From: Elusimicrobiota bacterium
Lineage (GTDB): Bacteria; Elusimicrobiota; Elusimicrobia; Elusimicrobiales; UBA9959
Direction: 5' to 3'
Assembly: GCA_030651035.1 (NCBI GenBank)
Contig: JAUSCK010000261.1
Span: forward strand, 1 to 48,982
DNA: 48,982 bases
Positions 1 through 7,250 of this stretch are shown piece by piece (positions within the stretch are counted from its first letter, which is position 1; each line of letters begins with the position of its first letter). The position numbers and the translations under genes were made by a program. The notes below the pieces were generated by a model. The model did not search any database. It was not told the DNA's origin and saw only the letters and a list, made by a program, of their open reading frames with translations.

Positions 1-276
1 CAGGCTTTCTAAAAGACCAGGAACAATACCGGTATGTTGTGAGAGTTGGCAGTCAGCCTGCCGTCTGATAGCAGCTTTTTATGTGTAGCTGACCAGATTG
101 TGAAAAAGCGCCGAGATGGAGGTAATGCACCCCTAGATATATATAAATTATTAAAAGGCGGGCTTTATATGTATAATCTCTCCATGGATAATTCTTTTTT
201 TGACGACCTTAACGAGGTTATCGGTGAATTCAAGAAGCAATTCGGCGGTGAATCTAAAAAACAAGGCGGAGGAAAC

Positions 277-1077
277 ATGGAAAAAGACTTCTCGGGCAAA
301 CTGCTGCTGCCGGTTATTGTGGTGGTGGCTGCCCTGCTGGCATTCTCGACGTTCTTTATAGTCCCGCCCGGCGAGGTGGCTATAAAGACCCGCCTTGGCG
401 CCATTGTTGACTCCTACAGCGAGGGCCTGCACTTCAAGCTGCCCTTTGTGGAGAGCATAACCAAGTTCTCTATACAGATCCAGCGCGCCAATATCAAGAC
501 GCAGGCCTTCTCGAAGGACCTGCAGACCATGAACGCGCACCTGGTGGTGAACCACCGGATACAGAAAGAGACCGCGATCAGCATTTTCCGCAACCTGGGG
601 CCTAATTATGTTGAAAACATCGTTGACCCGGCGGTGCAGGAGGTTTTTAAGGCGATAGCGGCCCGCTACTCCGCCGAAAGGGTCATCTCGGAGCGCAACG
701 CGCTCGTCCAGGAGCTTAATACGGAGGTGAAAGACAGGCTTACGAAGAAGGAGATCATAGTTACGGATATCTCCGTCGTAGACCTGGACTTTACCGAGCA
801 GTTCCTGCGGGCCGTGGAAGACAAACAGGTGGCCGATCAGCAGGCCCAGATGGCCGGAAAGCTCGTCGAGAAGGCCAAGCGCGACGCCGAGCAGCAGATA
901 GCCAAGTCCCGCGGCGAGGCCGAGGCCCTGCGCATGCAGCGCGAGCAGGTTACCCCTGCCCTTATCGAGTTGCGCAAGGTTGACGCCCAGCTTAAGGCTA
1001 TAGAGAAATGGAACGGGGTGCTGCCGGGCTATGTCGGAGCAGGGGTGCCGTTCATTTCCATAGAAAAGGGAAAATAG
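277..1077 (+). CDS. SPFH/prohibitin-family membrane protein
   Basis: This is a membrane-anchored SPFH (band 7, prohibitin/HflC-like) protein, a family that forms oligomeric scaffolds at the inner membrane and often modulates membrane proteases. From the ATG at 277 the protein is 266 aa: one N-terminal transmembrane segment (about residues 8-27, rich in L, V and A), then PPGEVAIKTRLG, the usual start of the SPFH fold, and a C-terminal coiled coil rich in A, K, E and Q (about 185-235). The start is chosen because a strong ribosome site (GGCGGAGG) lies 5-6 bases upstream and the length fits the family. The frame stays open upstream to 46, with ATGs at 169 and 184, so a longer hydrophilic N-terminus is possible. 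A terminator follows at 1127-1153, so the gene is probably monocistronic. No partner protease is adjacent. Confidence 0.88.
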   Translation: MEKDFSGKLLLPVIVVVAALLAFSTFFIVPPGEVAIKTRLGAIVDSYSEGLHFKLPFVESITKFSIQIQRANIKTQAFSKDLQTMNAHLVVNHRIQKETAISIFRNLGPNYVENIVDPAVQEVFKAIAARYSAERVISERNALVQELNTEVKDRLTKKEIIVTDISVVDLDFTEQFLRAVEDKQVADQQAQMAGKLVEKAKRDAEQQIAKSRGEAEALRMQREQVTPALIELRKVDAQLKAIEKWNGVLPGYVGAGVPFISIEKGK

Positions 1078-1126
1078 CTTTCCCCCCGCCGCGCCGTTTT
1101 TAAAGGCCGGCAGGAATACCATGAAG

Positions 1127-1154
1127 AGGTCCGGGTCGGAGCCCGGGCCTTTTC
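1127..1154 (+). terminator. Rho-independent terminator after the SPFH gene
   Basis: A 9-bp stem (AGGTCCGGG at 1127-1135 pairing with CCCGGGCCT at 1142-1150, one G-T pair) with a 6-base loop is followed by TTTTC. It lies 50 bases after the SPFH stop codon. Confidence 0.75.
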
Positions 1155-1176
1155 ATTCCCCCCTCTTTTTTCGTTT

Positions 1177-1281
1177 GAATTAACGCCCTTCGGGCGGACT
1201 CTTCATGGATATTCACATGGATGGACAGGATAGTAAAGGGGCAATAAAATCCTGTATATCCTGTTTATCCATGTTAAATCT
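1177..1281 (+). repeat. Dispersed palindromic repeat, copy A
   Basis: This is one of five related intergenic elements. It has a short GC hairpin (CGCCCTTCGGGCG, 1184-1196), the spacer GACTCTTCATGGAT, then a core containing GGATGGACAGGATAG and ending ATCCTGTTTATCCATG, which is roughly self-complementary. Copy B (6811-6920) is in the opposite orientation and copy C (39709-39823) in the same one; D (41631-41707) and E (44813-44896) are core-only. There is no ORF inside, so it is a foldback or MITE-like repeat. Confidence 0.85.
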
Positions 1282-1327
1282 CATCCCAAAAGGAAAATCC
1301 TATAGCACTAAATTATTAGGAAGGGTC

Positions 1328-1372
1328 TTGACATCCTTTGTTGTGTCTGCTATACTTTAATATAGCAACAAA
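1328..1372 (+). promoter_or_regulatory. Sigma70-type promoter with overlapping dyad, upstream of DUF2089 gene
   Basis: TTGACA (1328-1333) and TATACT (1351-1356) are separated by exactly 17 bases, close to consensus. An inverted repeat overlaps the -10: CTATA (1350-1354) with TATAG (1361-1365), and outside it TTTGTTG (1337-1343) with CAACAAA (1366-1372), the outer arms offset by six bases on the left. The position suits a repressor operator. Autoregulation by the DUF2089 protein is a guess. Confidence 0.8.
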
Positions 1373-1405
1373 TACATTGATAAAGTGAAGGCAAACATTA
1401 ACAAT

Positions 1406-1774
1406 ATGAATATTCCTAATAAATGCCCCTCGTGCAGTGGAAAGGTCCTCGTAACAGAATTGTGTTGTTCGGATTGCAAGACAACCGTTAAGGGGAGTTT
1501 TGACCTGCCGCTTTTTGCGGCGCTGTCGTCCGAGGACGAAAACTTCCTGAGGGTTTTTTTGGCGGCTCGCGGAAATATTAAGGAAGTCGAGCGGCAGCTT
1601 AATATTTCATACCCCACAGTTAAGGGCCGGCTAGACGCTCTCCTTAACAGACTGGGGCTTGGAAGCCTGCAGGCCGAGGCCAAGAAGCGCCGCCTCGGGA
1701 TAGTGGAAAGGTTGGAGCGGGGGGAGATAACGGCCCAGGAGGCGATAGGGCTGCTGAAAGGTCTTGAAGGATAA
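1406..1774 (+). CDS. DUF2089-family zinc-ribbon/HTH protein
   Basis: The protein matches the DUF2089 pattern: an N-terminal zinc ribbon (CPSC...CCSDC, Cys pairs about 20 residues apart), then a conserved helical region (LSSEDENFLRVFLAARGNIK) and a helix-turn-helix-like stretch (ERQLNISYPTVKGRLDALL). That arrangement suggests a small DNA-binding regulator; the family has no settled function. The last 25 residues (LERGEITAQEAIGLLKGL) form a SHOCT-like helical motif that recurs in the next two genes. The ATG at 1406 is preferred; an in-frame GTG at 1385 would add seven residues, and neither has a strong ribosome site. It is first in a three-gene run (1406-2501) behind a near-consensus promoter. 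Confidence 0.85.
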   Translation: MNIPNKCPSCSGKVLVTELCCSDCKTTVKGSFDLPLFAALSSEDENFLRVFLAARGNIKEVERQLNISYPTVKGRLDALLNRLGLGSLQAEAKKRRLGIVERLERGEITAQEAIGLLKGLEG

Positions 1775-1784
1775 GGGACAATAT

Positions 1785-2153
1785 ATGAACGAAGAAAAAA
1801 TGCGGATACTCAAAATGCTGGAGGAGAAAAAGATCTCTTCCGCCGAGGCGATGGAGCTGCTAGAGGCGCTGGGCAAAGCCGTCCCGGAAGGCGCGGGAGG
1901 GGGGAAGGGCAGGACGCTGCGGATACGCGTTTACGAAGGCGGCAGCGCCGAGCCCAAGGTGAATGTCAATGTGCCGCTGGGCTGGGCCAAGTTCATGGCC
2001 CCGTTTATTGAGAGTAAGATAAAGTCCAAGCTGGCTGACAAGGGTTACGATGTCGACTTGGGCAAGATACAGGAAGCTATTGATAACCAGGAGCCCATGA
2101 AGATAGTGGACGTGCAGGACGGCGGGGACAAGGTTGAGATATTTATAGAATAG
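1785..2153 (+). CDS. SHOCT-like domain protein
   Basis: A 122-aa cytoplasmic protein. Its first 25 residues (RILKMLEEKKISSAEAMELL) are a SHOCT-like helical hairpin, as found at the N-terminus of YvlB/LiaX-type proteins. A glycine-rich hinge follows (GAGGGKG), then a mixed domain beginning RTLRIRVYEG that reads like a short relative of the domain after SHOCT in those proteins (RVNVNVPLGWAKFM; MKIVDVQDGGDKVEIFIE). The start at 1785 is the first ATG after the DUF2089 stop (10-base gap). The upstream TTG at 1764 would overlap that gene and is not needed. Context suggests an envelope-stress type module with the next membrane protein, which is inference from LiaF/YvlB families. Confidence 0.75.
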   Translation: MNEEKMRILKMLEEKKISSAEAMELLEALGKAVPEGAGGGKGRTLRIRVYEGGSAEPKVNVNVPLGWAKFMAPFIESKIKSKLADKGYDVDLGKIQEAIDNQEPMKIVDVQDGGDKVEIFIE

Positions 2154-2198
2154 GATGAACCTCGCGTCGAGGCTAAGCCTTAATTTAAGGAGGAGAAT

Positions 2199-2501
2199 AT
2201 GCTTGCTTTCAGTATGCGGAAGTTTTTCTGGGGTTTGATAGTTGTGGCGGTAGGCGGTCTTATCTGGGCGGATAATCTGGGAATGGTGAATATTTCATTT
2301 AAATTCACCAGGGACTGGCCGGTTATAATAGTGGCGCTCGGTTTGGGTTATATGTGGGAGGCTTTGTTCGGCAAACACTGGTGGGGCGCCAAGTTCGGTT
2401 CCTCAAAGAAGGAGCGGCGGGAAAATCTGGCTAGAATACTGGAAGACCTGGAGAAAGGGTCCATAAGCGCCGATGAGGCCGCAAGGAAGATGGAGAAGTG
2501 A
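2199..2501 (+). CDS. LiaI/LiaF-like membrane protein with SHOCT-like tail
   Basis: A 100-aa protein with two short hydrophobic segments (about 8-24, WGLIVVAVGGLIWADNLG; and about 39-55, WPVIIVALGLGYMWEALF), the arrangement of the DUF5668 (LiaI/LiaF-like TM) family. The C-terminal 25 residues (ARILEDLEKGSISADEAARK) again carry the SHOCT-like motif. AAGGAGGAG just before the ATG is an excellent ribosome site. Members of this family sit in cell-envelope stress operons in Gram-positive bacteria and occur widely elsewhere. Here it follows the SHOCT-like gene by 45 bases. The TGA stop is one base before the first parS-like palindrome. Confidence 0.8.
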   Translation: MLAFSMRKFFWGLIVVAVGGLIWADNLGMVNISFKFTRDWPVIIVALGLGYMWEALFGKHWWGAKFGSSKKERRENLARILEDLEKGSISADEAARKMEK

Positions 2502-2521
2502 TTGTTTTCACGTGAAAACAA
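2502..2521. promoter_or_regulatory. parS-like partition site 1
   Basis: A perfect 20-bp palindrome, TTGTTTTCACGTGAAAACAA, centred on CACGTG. The usual bacterial parS is a 16-mer of the form TGTTNCACGTGAAACA; here each half carries one extra A/T. The position just upstream of parA-parB supports the call. Confidence 0.8.
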
Positions 2522-2550
2522 GGGGTGCTAAAAACACCATGAAGCGGTTT

Positions 2551-2588
2551 CTGCCCTCAAAACGCAAGTTTTGGGGGCAGTTTCTTTT
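2551..2588 (+). terminator. Strong Rho-independent terminator with GCAA tetraloop
   Basis: Thirteen base pairs (CTGCCCTCAAAAC with GTTTTGGGGGCAG, one T-G pair) close a GCAA loop (2564-2567), followed by TTTCTTTT. It ends the three-gene DUF2089 transcript and insulates parA. Confidence 0.88.
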
Positions 2589-2614
2589 CCATCGGCCGGG
2601 TTTCCATGCAAATA

Positions 2615-2634
2615 TTGTATTCACGTGAAAACAA
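2615..2634. promoter_or_regulatory. parS-like partition site 2
   Basis: TTGTATTCACGTGAAAACAA is the same 20-bp palindrome as site 1 with one mismatch (A in place of T in the left arm). Its 18-base core TGTATTCACGTGAAAACA is identical to site 3. Confidence 0.78.
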
Positions 2635-2683
2635 ATTCTGGGTTTGGTTTGACGGCTGTTGGTATATATTCAGTAGACCCATG

Positions 2684-2752
2684 TGTCATTCCCGCAATTC
2701 GTAAGCGGGAATCCATAAAATTGGATTCCTGCCAAAAGATCGCAGGAATGAC
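2684..2752. repeat. Triple-hairpin palindromic repeat (MITE/REP-like)
   Basis: The outer arms TGTCATTCC and GGAATGACA (2684-2692, 2744-2752) enclose three nested hairpins: CCCGC/GCGGG, GGAATCC/GGATTCC and CCTGC/GCAGG. The whole can fold as a cloverleaf. Elements with this GTCATTCCCGC...GGAATGAC design are common dispersed repeats in bacteria. This is the only copy in the window. Confidence 0.75.
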
Positions 2753-2862
2753 AATCACGAATGTTGGGTTCACTGTTACGACTGTCACTTAATAAAAGGC
2801 GGATTCCAGGGGCATAAGATGCTGTCGAATATAATCCTTTGGGCTGGTTCATATATATAATC

Positions 2863-2891
2863 TTGACTTGCATTTTGTAAAACTATACAAT
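2863..2891 (+). promoter_or_regulatory. Probable parA promoter
   Basis: TTGACT (2863-2868) and TACAAT (2886-2891) lie 17 bases apart, 70 bases before the parA start. parS-like site 3 falls between this promoter and parA, so ParB bound there could affect parAB transcription (inference). Confidence 0.6.
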
Positions 2892-2915
2892 TAATTGGTA
2901 ATTGAATCGGGGGCG

Positions 2916-2935
2916 CTGTATTCACGTGAAAACAT
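2916..2935. promoter_or_regulatory. parS-like partition site 3
   Basis: CTGTATTCACGTGAAAACAT contains the same 18-base core as site 2. It lies in the 5' leader of parA, 25 bases before its ATG. Confidence 0.78.
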
Positions 2936-2960
2936 ATTGCGGCGGTAAATAGGAGTTTAT

Positions 2961-3800
2961 ATGGCTGAAATAGTGGCAATAGCTAACCAGAAAGGGGGGG
3001 TGGGGAAAACTACCACGGCAATTAACCTGGCCGTGGCCCTGGCTGCTTTTGATTATGAGACACTTATTATAGACTTTGATCCCCAGGGTAATACCACCTC
3101 CGGGCTTGGCGTAGACATAACCAAGAAAGACAAGAACATTTACGACGTGCTCTGCGGCAAGGCCCCTGTTGAGTCGGCGATACACCAGACCTCTGTCGAG
3201 TGGTTGGACATCATTCCGACCAGCCACAATCTTGCCGGCGCGGAGATTGAGTTGGTCAGCGAATTCTCGCGCGAGTCCGTCCTCAAGCGCGCCCTGGCTA
3301 ATATTAAGGATATGTATAAATTTATCATCATAGACTGCCCGCCATCCCTGGGCTTGCTCACTGTTAACGCCCTTAACGCCTCTGATTCGGTTATTACCCC
3401 TGTGCAGTGCGAATACTACGCCATGCAGGGCTTGGCCAACTTCACTAATACAGTGGAGAAGATCCGCCAGGCTATTAACCCCGGGCTGAAGATAGACGGC
3501 GGGGTGGTAACCATGTTTGATTCCCGCATAAACCTGGCCAACGAGGTGAGGGGGGAGATAGCTAAATATTACGGCGACAAGCTCTATAAGACCATTATCC
3601 CGCGCAATGTGCGCCTGGCCGAAGCCCCCAGTTTCGGGCAGTCCATCTTTGTTTATGACCCCAGTTCGCGCGGCGCGCTTGCCTATAAGGAGCTCACGCT
3701 GGAGTTCCTTGAGCGGCGCGGCGTTGATATCTCCGCGCACAAAAATTCCGATTTGTATATTAACGAAGAGGCCGAGCTTGAGTACGACCTGGGCGGCTGA
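2961..3800 (+). CDS. parA: Chromosome-partitioning ATPase ParA (Soj)
   Basis: ParA is the Walker-type ATPase that binds DNA nonspecifically when ATP-bound and, with ParB-parS complexes, segregates the chromosome origin. The deviant Walker A motif is clear at residues 11-18 (KGGVGKTT). Walker A' follows (LIIDFDPQGN) and Walker B is FIIIDCPPSLG; the signature AEAPSFGQSI lies near residue 220. Length (279 aa) is slightly longer than Soj because of a C-terminal tail. GGAG sits nine bases before the ATG. It pairs with parB 51 bases downstream, and three parS-like sites lie just upstream, so this looks like a chromosomal partition locus, often near the replication origin. Confidence 0.97.
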   Translation: MAEIVAIANQKGGVGKTTTAINLAVALAAFDYETLIIDFDPQGNTTSGLGVDITKKDKNIYDVLCGKAPVESAIHQTSVEWLDIIPTSHNLAGAEIELVSEFSRESVLKRALANIKDMYKFIIIDCPPSLGLLTVNALNASDSVITPVQCEYYAMQGLANFTNTVEKIRQAINPGLKIDGGVVTMFDSRINLANEVRGEIAKYYGDKLYKTIIPRNVRLAEAPSFGQSIFVYDPSSRGALAYKELTLEFLERRGVDISAHKNSDLYINEEAELEYDLGG

Positions 3801-3851
3801 TCTGTAGAGGCTTGGCTTAGATGGGCGGCCCTAATAATTAAGGAGACAACT

Positions 3852-4721
3852 ATGAGAAAGGCTTTAGGCAGGGGAATAGATTCCCTTATCAGCAAGGTCC
3901 AGAACAACGACATTTCCGAGGACATGGTGCAGCGGATCCCGGTCGGGATGATACGCCCGAACCGCTTCCAGCCGCGCCGCAATTTCAATGAAGCAGCCCT
4001 GGCGGAGCTGGCCGACTCTATTAAGGTAAGGGGGCTGCTGCAGCCCATTTCGGTATGGAAGGACAACGGCGAAGAGGACTACGAGCTGATAGCCGGTGAG
4101 CGCCGCCTGCGCGCCGCAAAACTGGCCGGGCTTACCGAGATAGACGCCATCGTAAAGAAAAATCTGGATGACGAGCAGAAGCTGGGGCTTTCGCTGATGG
4201 AGAATATACAGCGCGAGGACCTCAACGCGGTGGACACCGCCCTGGCCTACAGGCAGCTGATGGATAATTTCAACGTCTCCCAGTCCGATATCGCCAAGCA
4301 GGTCCACAAGTCGCGCGGCGCCGTGTCCAACACTTTGCGGCTGCTCGAGCTGGACGAGGATATCCGCCAGGGCATACAGTCGGGCGCCATTCACGAGGGC
4401 CACGCCCGCGCGCTTATCTCCATCCCCGACCTGGCCAGGCGCCGCGAGTTCTACCAGCGGATAGTGGCCGAAAAACTTTCCGTGCGCGACGTGGAAAACT
4501 TCGCCCAGGGCTTTCACGCCGACAGGCCGCGCGCGCCGAGGGCGCCCCGCGCCGGCTCCCGCCGCACGCCCGAGGTGGCGGAGCTGGAGTCCTCGCTTGA
4601 GAAAACGCTCGGCACCAAGGTGGAAGTCTGCCCCGGACCCGGCCCGCAGAATGGTAAAATAATCATACACTACTTCTCGCTGGACGACCTTGACAGAGTA
4701 ACACATATTTTGAAAAAGTAG
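3852..4721 (+). CDS. parB: Chromosome-partitioning protein ParB (Spo0J)
   Basis: ParB binds parS, loads as a CTP-dependent clamp and recruits ParA and SMC. Visible parts: the N-terminal KALGRGIDSLI motif that contacts ParA; the CTP-binding/clamp region with GERRLRAAKLAG (82-93) and ENIQREDLN (118-126); a helix-turn-helix (about 140-165, VSQSDIAKQVHKSRGAVSN); and a C-terminal dimerisation region (about 230-289) after an Arg/Pro-rich linker. The 289-aa length is typical. AAGGAGA precedes the start. The parS-like sites here have a one-base-longer half-site than the textbook parS, so the helix-turn-helix residues would be worth comparing with Spo0J. Confidence 0.97.
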   Translation: MRKALGRGIDSLISKVQNNDISEDMVQRIPVGMIRPNRFQPRRNFNEAALAELADSIKVRGLLQPISVWKDNGEEDYELIAGERRLRAAKLAGLTEIDAIVKKNLDDEQKLGLSLMENIQREDLNAVDTALAYRQLMDNFNVSQSDIAKQVHKSRGAVSNTLRLLELDEDIRQGIQSGAIHEGHARALISIPDLARRREFYQRIVAEKLSVRDVENFAQGFHADRPRAPRAPRAGSRRTPEVAELESSLEKTLGTKVEVCPGPGPQNGKIIIHYFSLDDLDRVTHILKK

Positions 4722-4739
4722 CACGAGAGGAGCTTGAAA

Positions 4740-5771
4740 ATGCAATACCTGTTAGCGGCGGCCCTGCTTGCCTGCTGCTGCGCCGGGGCCAGCGCCCAGA
4801 CCGCCCCGCCCGACGCGGGCAAGGGCACGGCTTTTGCGGCCAAGTCGCCGGTGCCGGCCTATTTTTCCCCTGAAAAGAACATGGGCAGGCATTACCTGTA
4901 CGCGGACGGCGGCTTCCACGCCGACTGGTACGTGGGCTACAACAACTGCTGGATAATAAAGCTGCCGCCGGTTCCCACCGCGGGCTTCGCCAAGGCCTTT
5001 ATCGGCGCGAAGCTCGGCCGCGCCAAAATAATGTCCTGGCCGGCCTCCTGGGACACCGAGCCGATACCCGGGAAGATCTACATGGCGCTCAACCAGGCGC
5101 CCACCTTCAATTCCGACCACACCTATTTCCTCATCGAGGCGGCCGACCTGCCTCGCGAGCCGCTGCCCAACGATTCTCTCGACGGGGTGGATTCCGCGCG
5201 CTGGGTGTGGTCCGAGATCCCGCTCTCGCGCGTTTCTTCGGAAAAGGACAACTACCTGGCGCTCTGGTCCTCGTCGCGCTACTTCACCTCGGCCTCCAGC
5301 GCGCCCATAATAGCCGCGGCCATGAGCGGCGGCGACGCGGAAGACGTGTGGCTGAATCGCTCGATAAAAGGCAATTCCCCGTCGGGCGAGAACGTGCTTG
5401 AAACCCCCATTTCCGGCATCAAGCCGGCCATGGCCATCAAGCTTGTGCCGGGCAACGAATACAAGGTTTTTATAAAGGGCTTCGCGGCCGAGCTTTCGCC
5501 CGACGAGATAAACGTCTCTTTTGCCGCCATCGGCGAGGATATCCGCGCGGCCTGGCTCGAGGTTTCCTACGACAAGTTCGACTGGCAGCGCGTCACCCGC
5601 TACTTTTACAAGGTGCCGTATTTTTGGACCTTCGGGCGGGAAGCTATTTCAAAGGAAATGTTCTACCTGCGCGCGGCCGCGCTGGATAACCTTGAGAACA
5701 CCGGCTACTCGAAGGAAATAACCGTGCCGGCAGTGGCAGCCGCCGCCCCGCGGGAAGAAAGCGGGATATGA
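4740..5771 (+). CDS. Secreted protein of unknown function
   Basis: I do not recognise the family. The protein is 343 aa and opens with a Sec signal peptide (MQYLLAAALLACCCAGASAQ, cleavage likely after ASA). The mature part is rich in W, Y and P with beta-strand-like segments (HADWYVGYNNCWIIKLPPVP; DIRAAWLEVSYDKFDW). The C-terminal third reads like an Ig/Fn3-type extracellular module, since the pattern FYLRAAALDNLENTGYSKEI is common in such domains; this is weak. The ATG at 4740 has GAGAGGAG upstream and gives a clean signal peptide; the TTG at 4734 is unnecessary. It follows parB by 18 bases and overlaps asd by four (ATGA), so it is translationally coupled to asd. Confidence 0.72.
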   Translation: MQYLLAAALLACCCAGASAQTAPPDAGKGTAFAAKSPVPAYFSPEKNMGRHYLYADGGFHADWYVGYNNCWIIKLPPVPTAGFAKAFIGAKLGRAKIMSWPASWDTEPIPGKIYMALNQAPTFNSDHTYFLIEAADLPREPLPNDSLDGVDSARWVWSEIPLSRVSSEKDNYLALWSSSRYFTSASSAPIIAAAMSGGDAEDVWLNRSIKGNSPSGENVLETPISGIKPAMAIKLVPGNEYKVFIKGFAAELSPDEINVSFAAIGEDIRAAWLEVSYDKFDWQRVTRYFYKVPYFWTFGREAISKEMFYLRAAALDNLENTGYSKEITVPAVAAAAPREESGI

Positions 5772-6775
5772 AAAAATATAACGTGGCCGTGGTCGGCGCC
5801 TCGGGGATGGTGGGGGGGGAACTGCTGGGCCTGCTGGAAAGCAGGCGCTTTCCCGTCGGCGAGTTCTATCCTTTTAATTCCGGCCGAAAACCCGCCTCCG
5901 TGGTTTTCCGCGGGAAAAAATACGCCTGCGCGGCTCCTTCGCTTGAGGCGCTGAAAAGATCCGATCTAGCTTTTTTCGTTTCCACCGACGAGGTCGCCGG
6001 GGAATTCGCGCCCCGGCTGGCCGCGGCCGGGGTGTGGTGCATAGACGATTCCTCCCGCTTCCGGCTGAAGCACGGCGTGCCGCTTGTTATCCCCGAGGTG
6101 AACGGTGCGGAGCTCAGGCCGGATATAAAACTTATAGCCGGGCCGAACTGCACGCTCACCGGCGCAGCGGTGGCGCTGGCCGGGATACACCGCAGGTTCC
6201 GCGTTACCGAGCTCAGGCTGGCCACCTACCAGGCGGTTTCAGGGGCGGGCAGATCGGCCATGGGCCGGCTTGAGAAAGAATTAAAGATCTATTTCAAAAA
6301 AGGCGCTGTACCGGTGCTGAAAGGCGGGAAGTTCCCTCGCCCCATAGCCTTCAACCTTTTTCCGCAGGTGGGGGATTTCGATGGCGAAGGAAATTCCGGC
6401 GAAGAGAACAAGGTAGAGGCGGAACTGAAGAAGATCTGGGGCGACAAGAGAATAAAGATCAGCTCCACGGCCGTCCGCGTGCCCGTGCTGCGCGGCCATT
6501 CGCTGGCCGCCTGGTTCAAGGTCGCGCGGCCCTGTTCCGAAGGCGCACTGAGAAAAGAGCTGCTGCGCACGCCCGGCCTTAAATTCCTTGAGAAGCCTGA
6601 GAATTATCCGACCCCGCTCGAAAACGGCCTGCGCACCGAGGTGGTATACGCCGGCCGCCTGCGCCGCGCCAAAACCGCGGCCAACGAATTCCAACTGTGG
6701 ATAGTATCGGACAATCTTTACAAGGGCGCCGCGCTTAACTCCGTGCAGATAGCCGAGCGCATAATTGAACTTTAA
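5768..6775 (+). CDS. asd: Aspartate-semialdehyde dehydrogenase
   Basis: The enzyme reduces aspartyl phosphate to aspartate semialdehyde with NADPH, the branch point for lysine/diaminopimelate, threonine and methionine. The N-terminal NADP loop is VVGASGMVGGELL (residues 8-20). The catalytic cysteine is C128 in AGPNCTL, and the later catalytic histidine lies in VLRGHS. Length (335 aa) fits the family. The start codon lies inside the stop of the secreted protein upstream (ATGA overlap). No other lysine-pathway gene is nearby, so asd sits in an unrelated transcript after parAB. Confidence 0.95.
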   Translation: MKKYNVAVVGASGMVGGELLGLLESRRFPVGEFYPFNSGRKPASVVFRGKKYACAAPSLEALKRSDLAFFVSTDEVAGEFAPRLAAAGVWCIDDSSRFRLKHGVPLVIPEVNGAELRPDIKLIAGPNCTLTGAAVALAGIHRRFRVTELRLATYQAVSGAGRSAMGRLEKELKIYFKKGAVPVLKGGKFPRPIAFNLFPQVGDFDGEGNSGEENKVEAELKKIWGDKRIKISSTAVRVPVLRGHSLAAWFKVARPCSEGALRKELLRTPGLKFLEKPENYPTPLENGLRTEVVYAGRLRRAKTAANEFQLWIVSDNLYKGAALNSVQIAERIIEL

Positions 6776-6810
6776 CCCGGGGCCGGCATCCGGTGCCGTA
6801 TGAAGAATTG

Positions 6811-6920
6811 AACATGGATGAACAGGATAAGCAGGATTTTATTGCCCCTTTACTATCCTGTCCATCCTGTTTATCCATGTGAATCTCTAATGAAGAGTCC
6901 GCACGAAGTGCGTTAATTTA
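6811..6920 (-). repeat. Dispersed palindromic repeat, copy B
   Basis: Same family as copy A but inverted: the self-complementary core comes first (CATGGATGAACAGGAT ... ATCCTGTTTATCCATG), then TGAAGAGTC and a GC hairpin (CGCACGAAGTGCG). The internal segment TTTTATTGCCCCTTTACTAT matches the reverse complement of copies A and C closely. It fills the gap between asd and the lipoprotein gene. Confidence 0.85.
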
Positions 6921-6940
6921 ATGCAAGATGGAGGGGAAAG

Positions 6941-7231
6941 ATGAAGATAAAAATTATAACTGCGGTTGTTATTTTGTCCGCGGCTTTCGCGGCCTGTAAA
7001 AAGAAGCAGCCGGAAACTGTCCCCGTGCCCAAGGCGGAGTCGTCCGCGCAGACCTCGGCCGCCGTTTCAACGGCGCCCGCGGTCGGCCGTAACCCCCTGG
7101 CCGCGCCCGGCGATTACCTTAAAACCACCGTCGGGCAGGTTCAAAAGGCCAAGGCCGCAAAGGCGCTTTACGAAAAAACCGCCAAAGACGGGCTGGATAG
7201 CCTGGACCTGAAAGATACGGGCGGGAACTGA
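6941..7231 (+). CDS. Small lipoprotein
   Basis: A 96-aa protein with a lipoprotein signal: MKIKIITAVVILSAAFAAC, lipobox AFAAC with the cysteine at residue 19, followed by KKKQ. The rest is low-complexity (A, S, P, K) and ends in a short helical stretch. It was probably lipidated and anchored in the envelope. A good ribosome site (GGAGGGG) lies before the ATG. The next gene, a membrane-anchored unknown, begins 19 bases downstream, so the two are likely co-transcribed. I recognise no family and infer no function. Confidence 0.72.
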   Translation: MKIKIITAVVILSAAFAACKKKQPETVPVPKAESSAQTSAAVSTAPAVGRNPLAAPGDYLKTTVGQVQKAKAAKALYEKTAKDGLDSLDLKDTGGN

Positions 7232-7250
7232 TAAATTAATGGAGGGGGGG

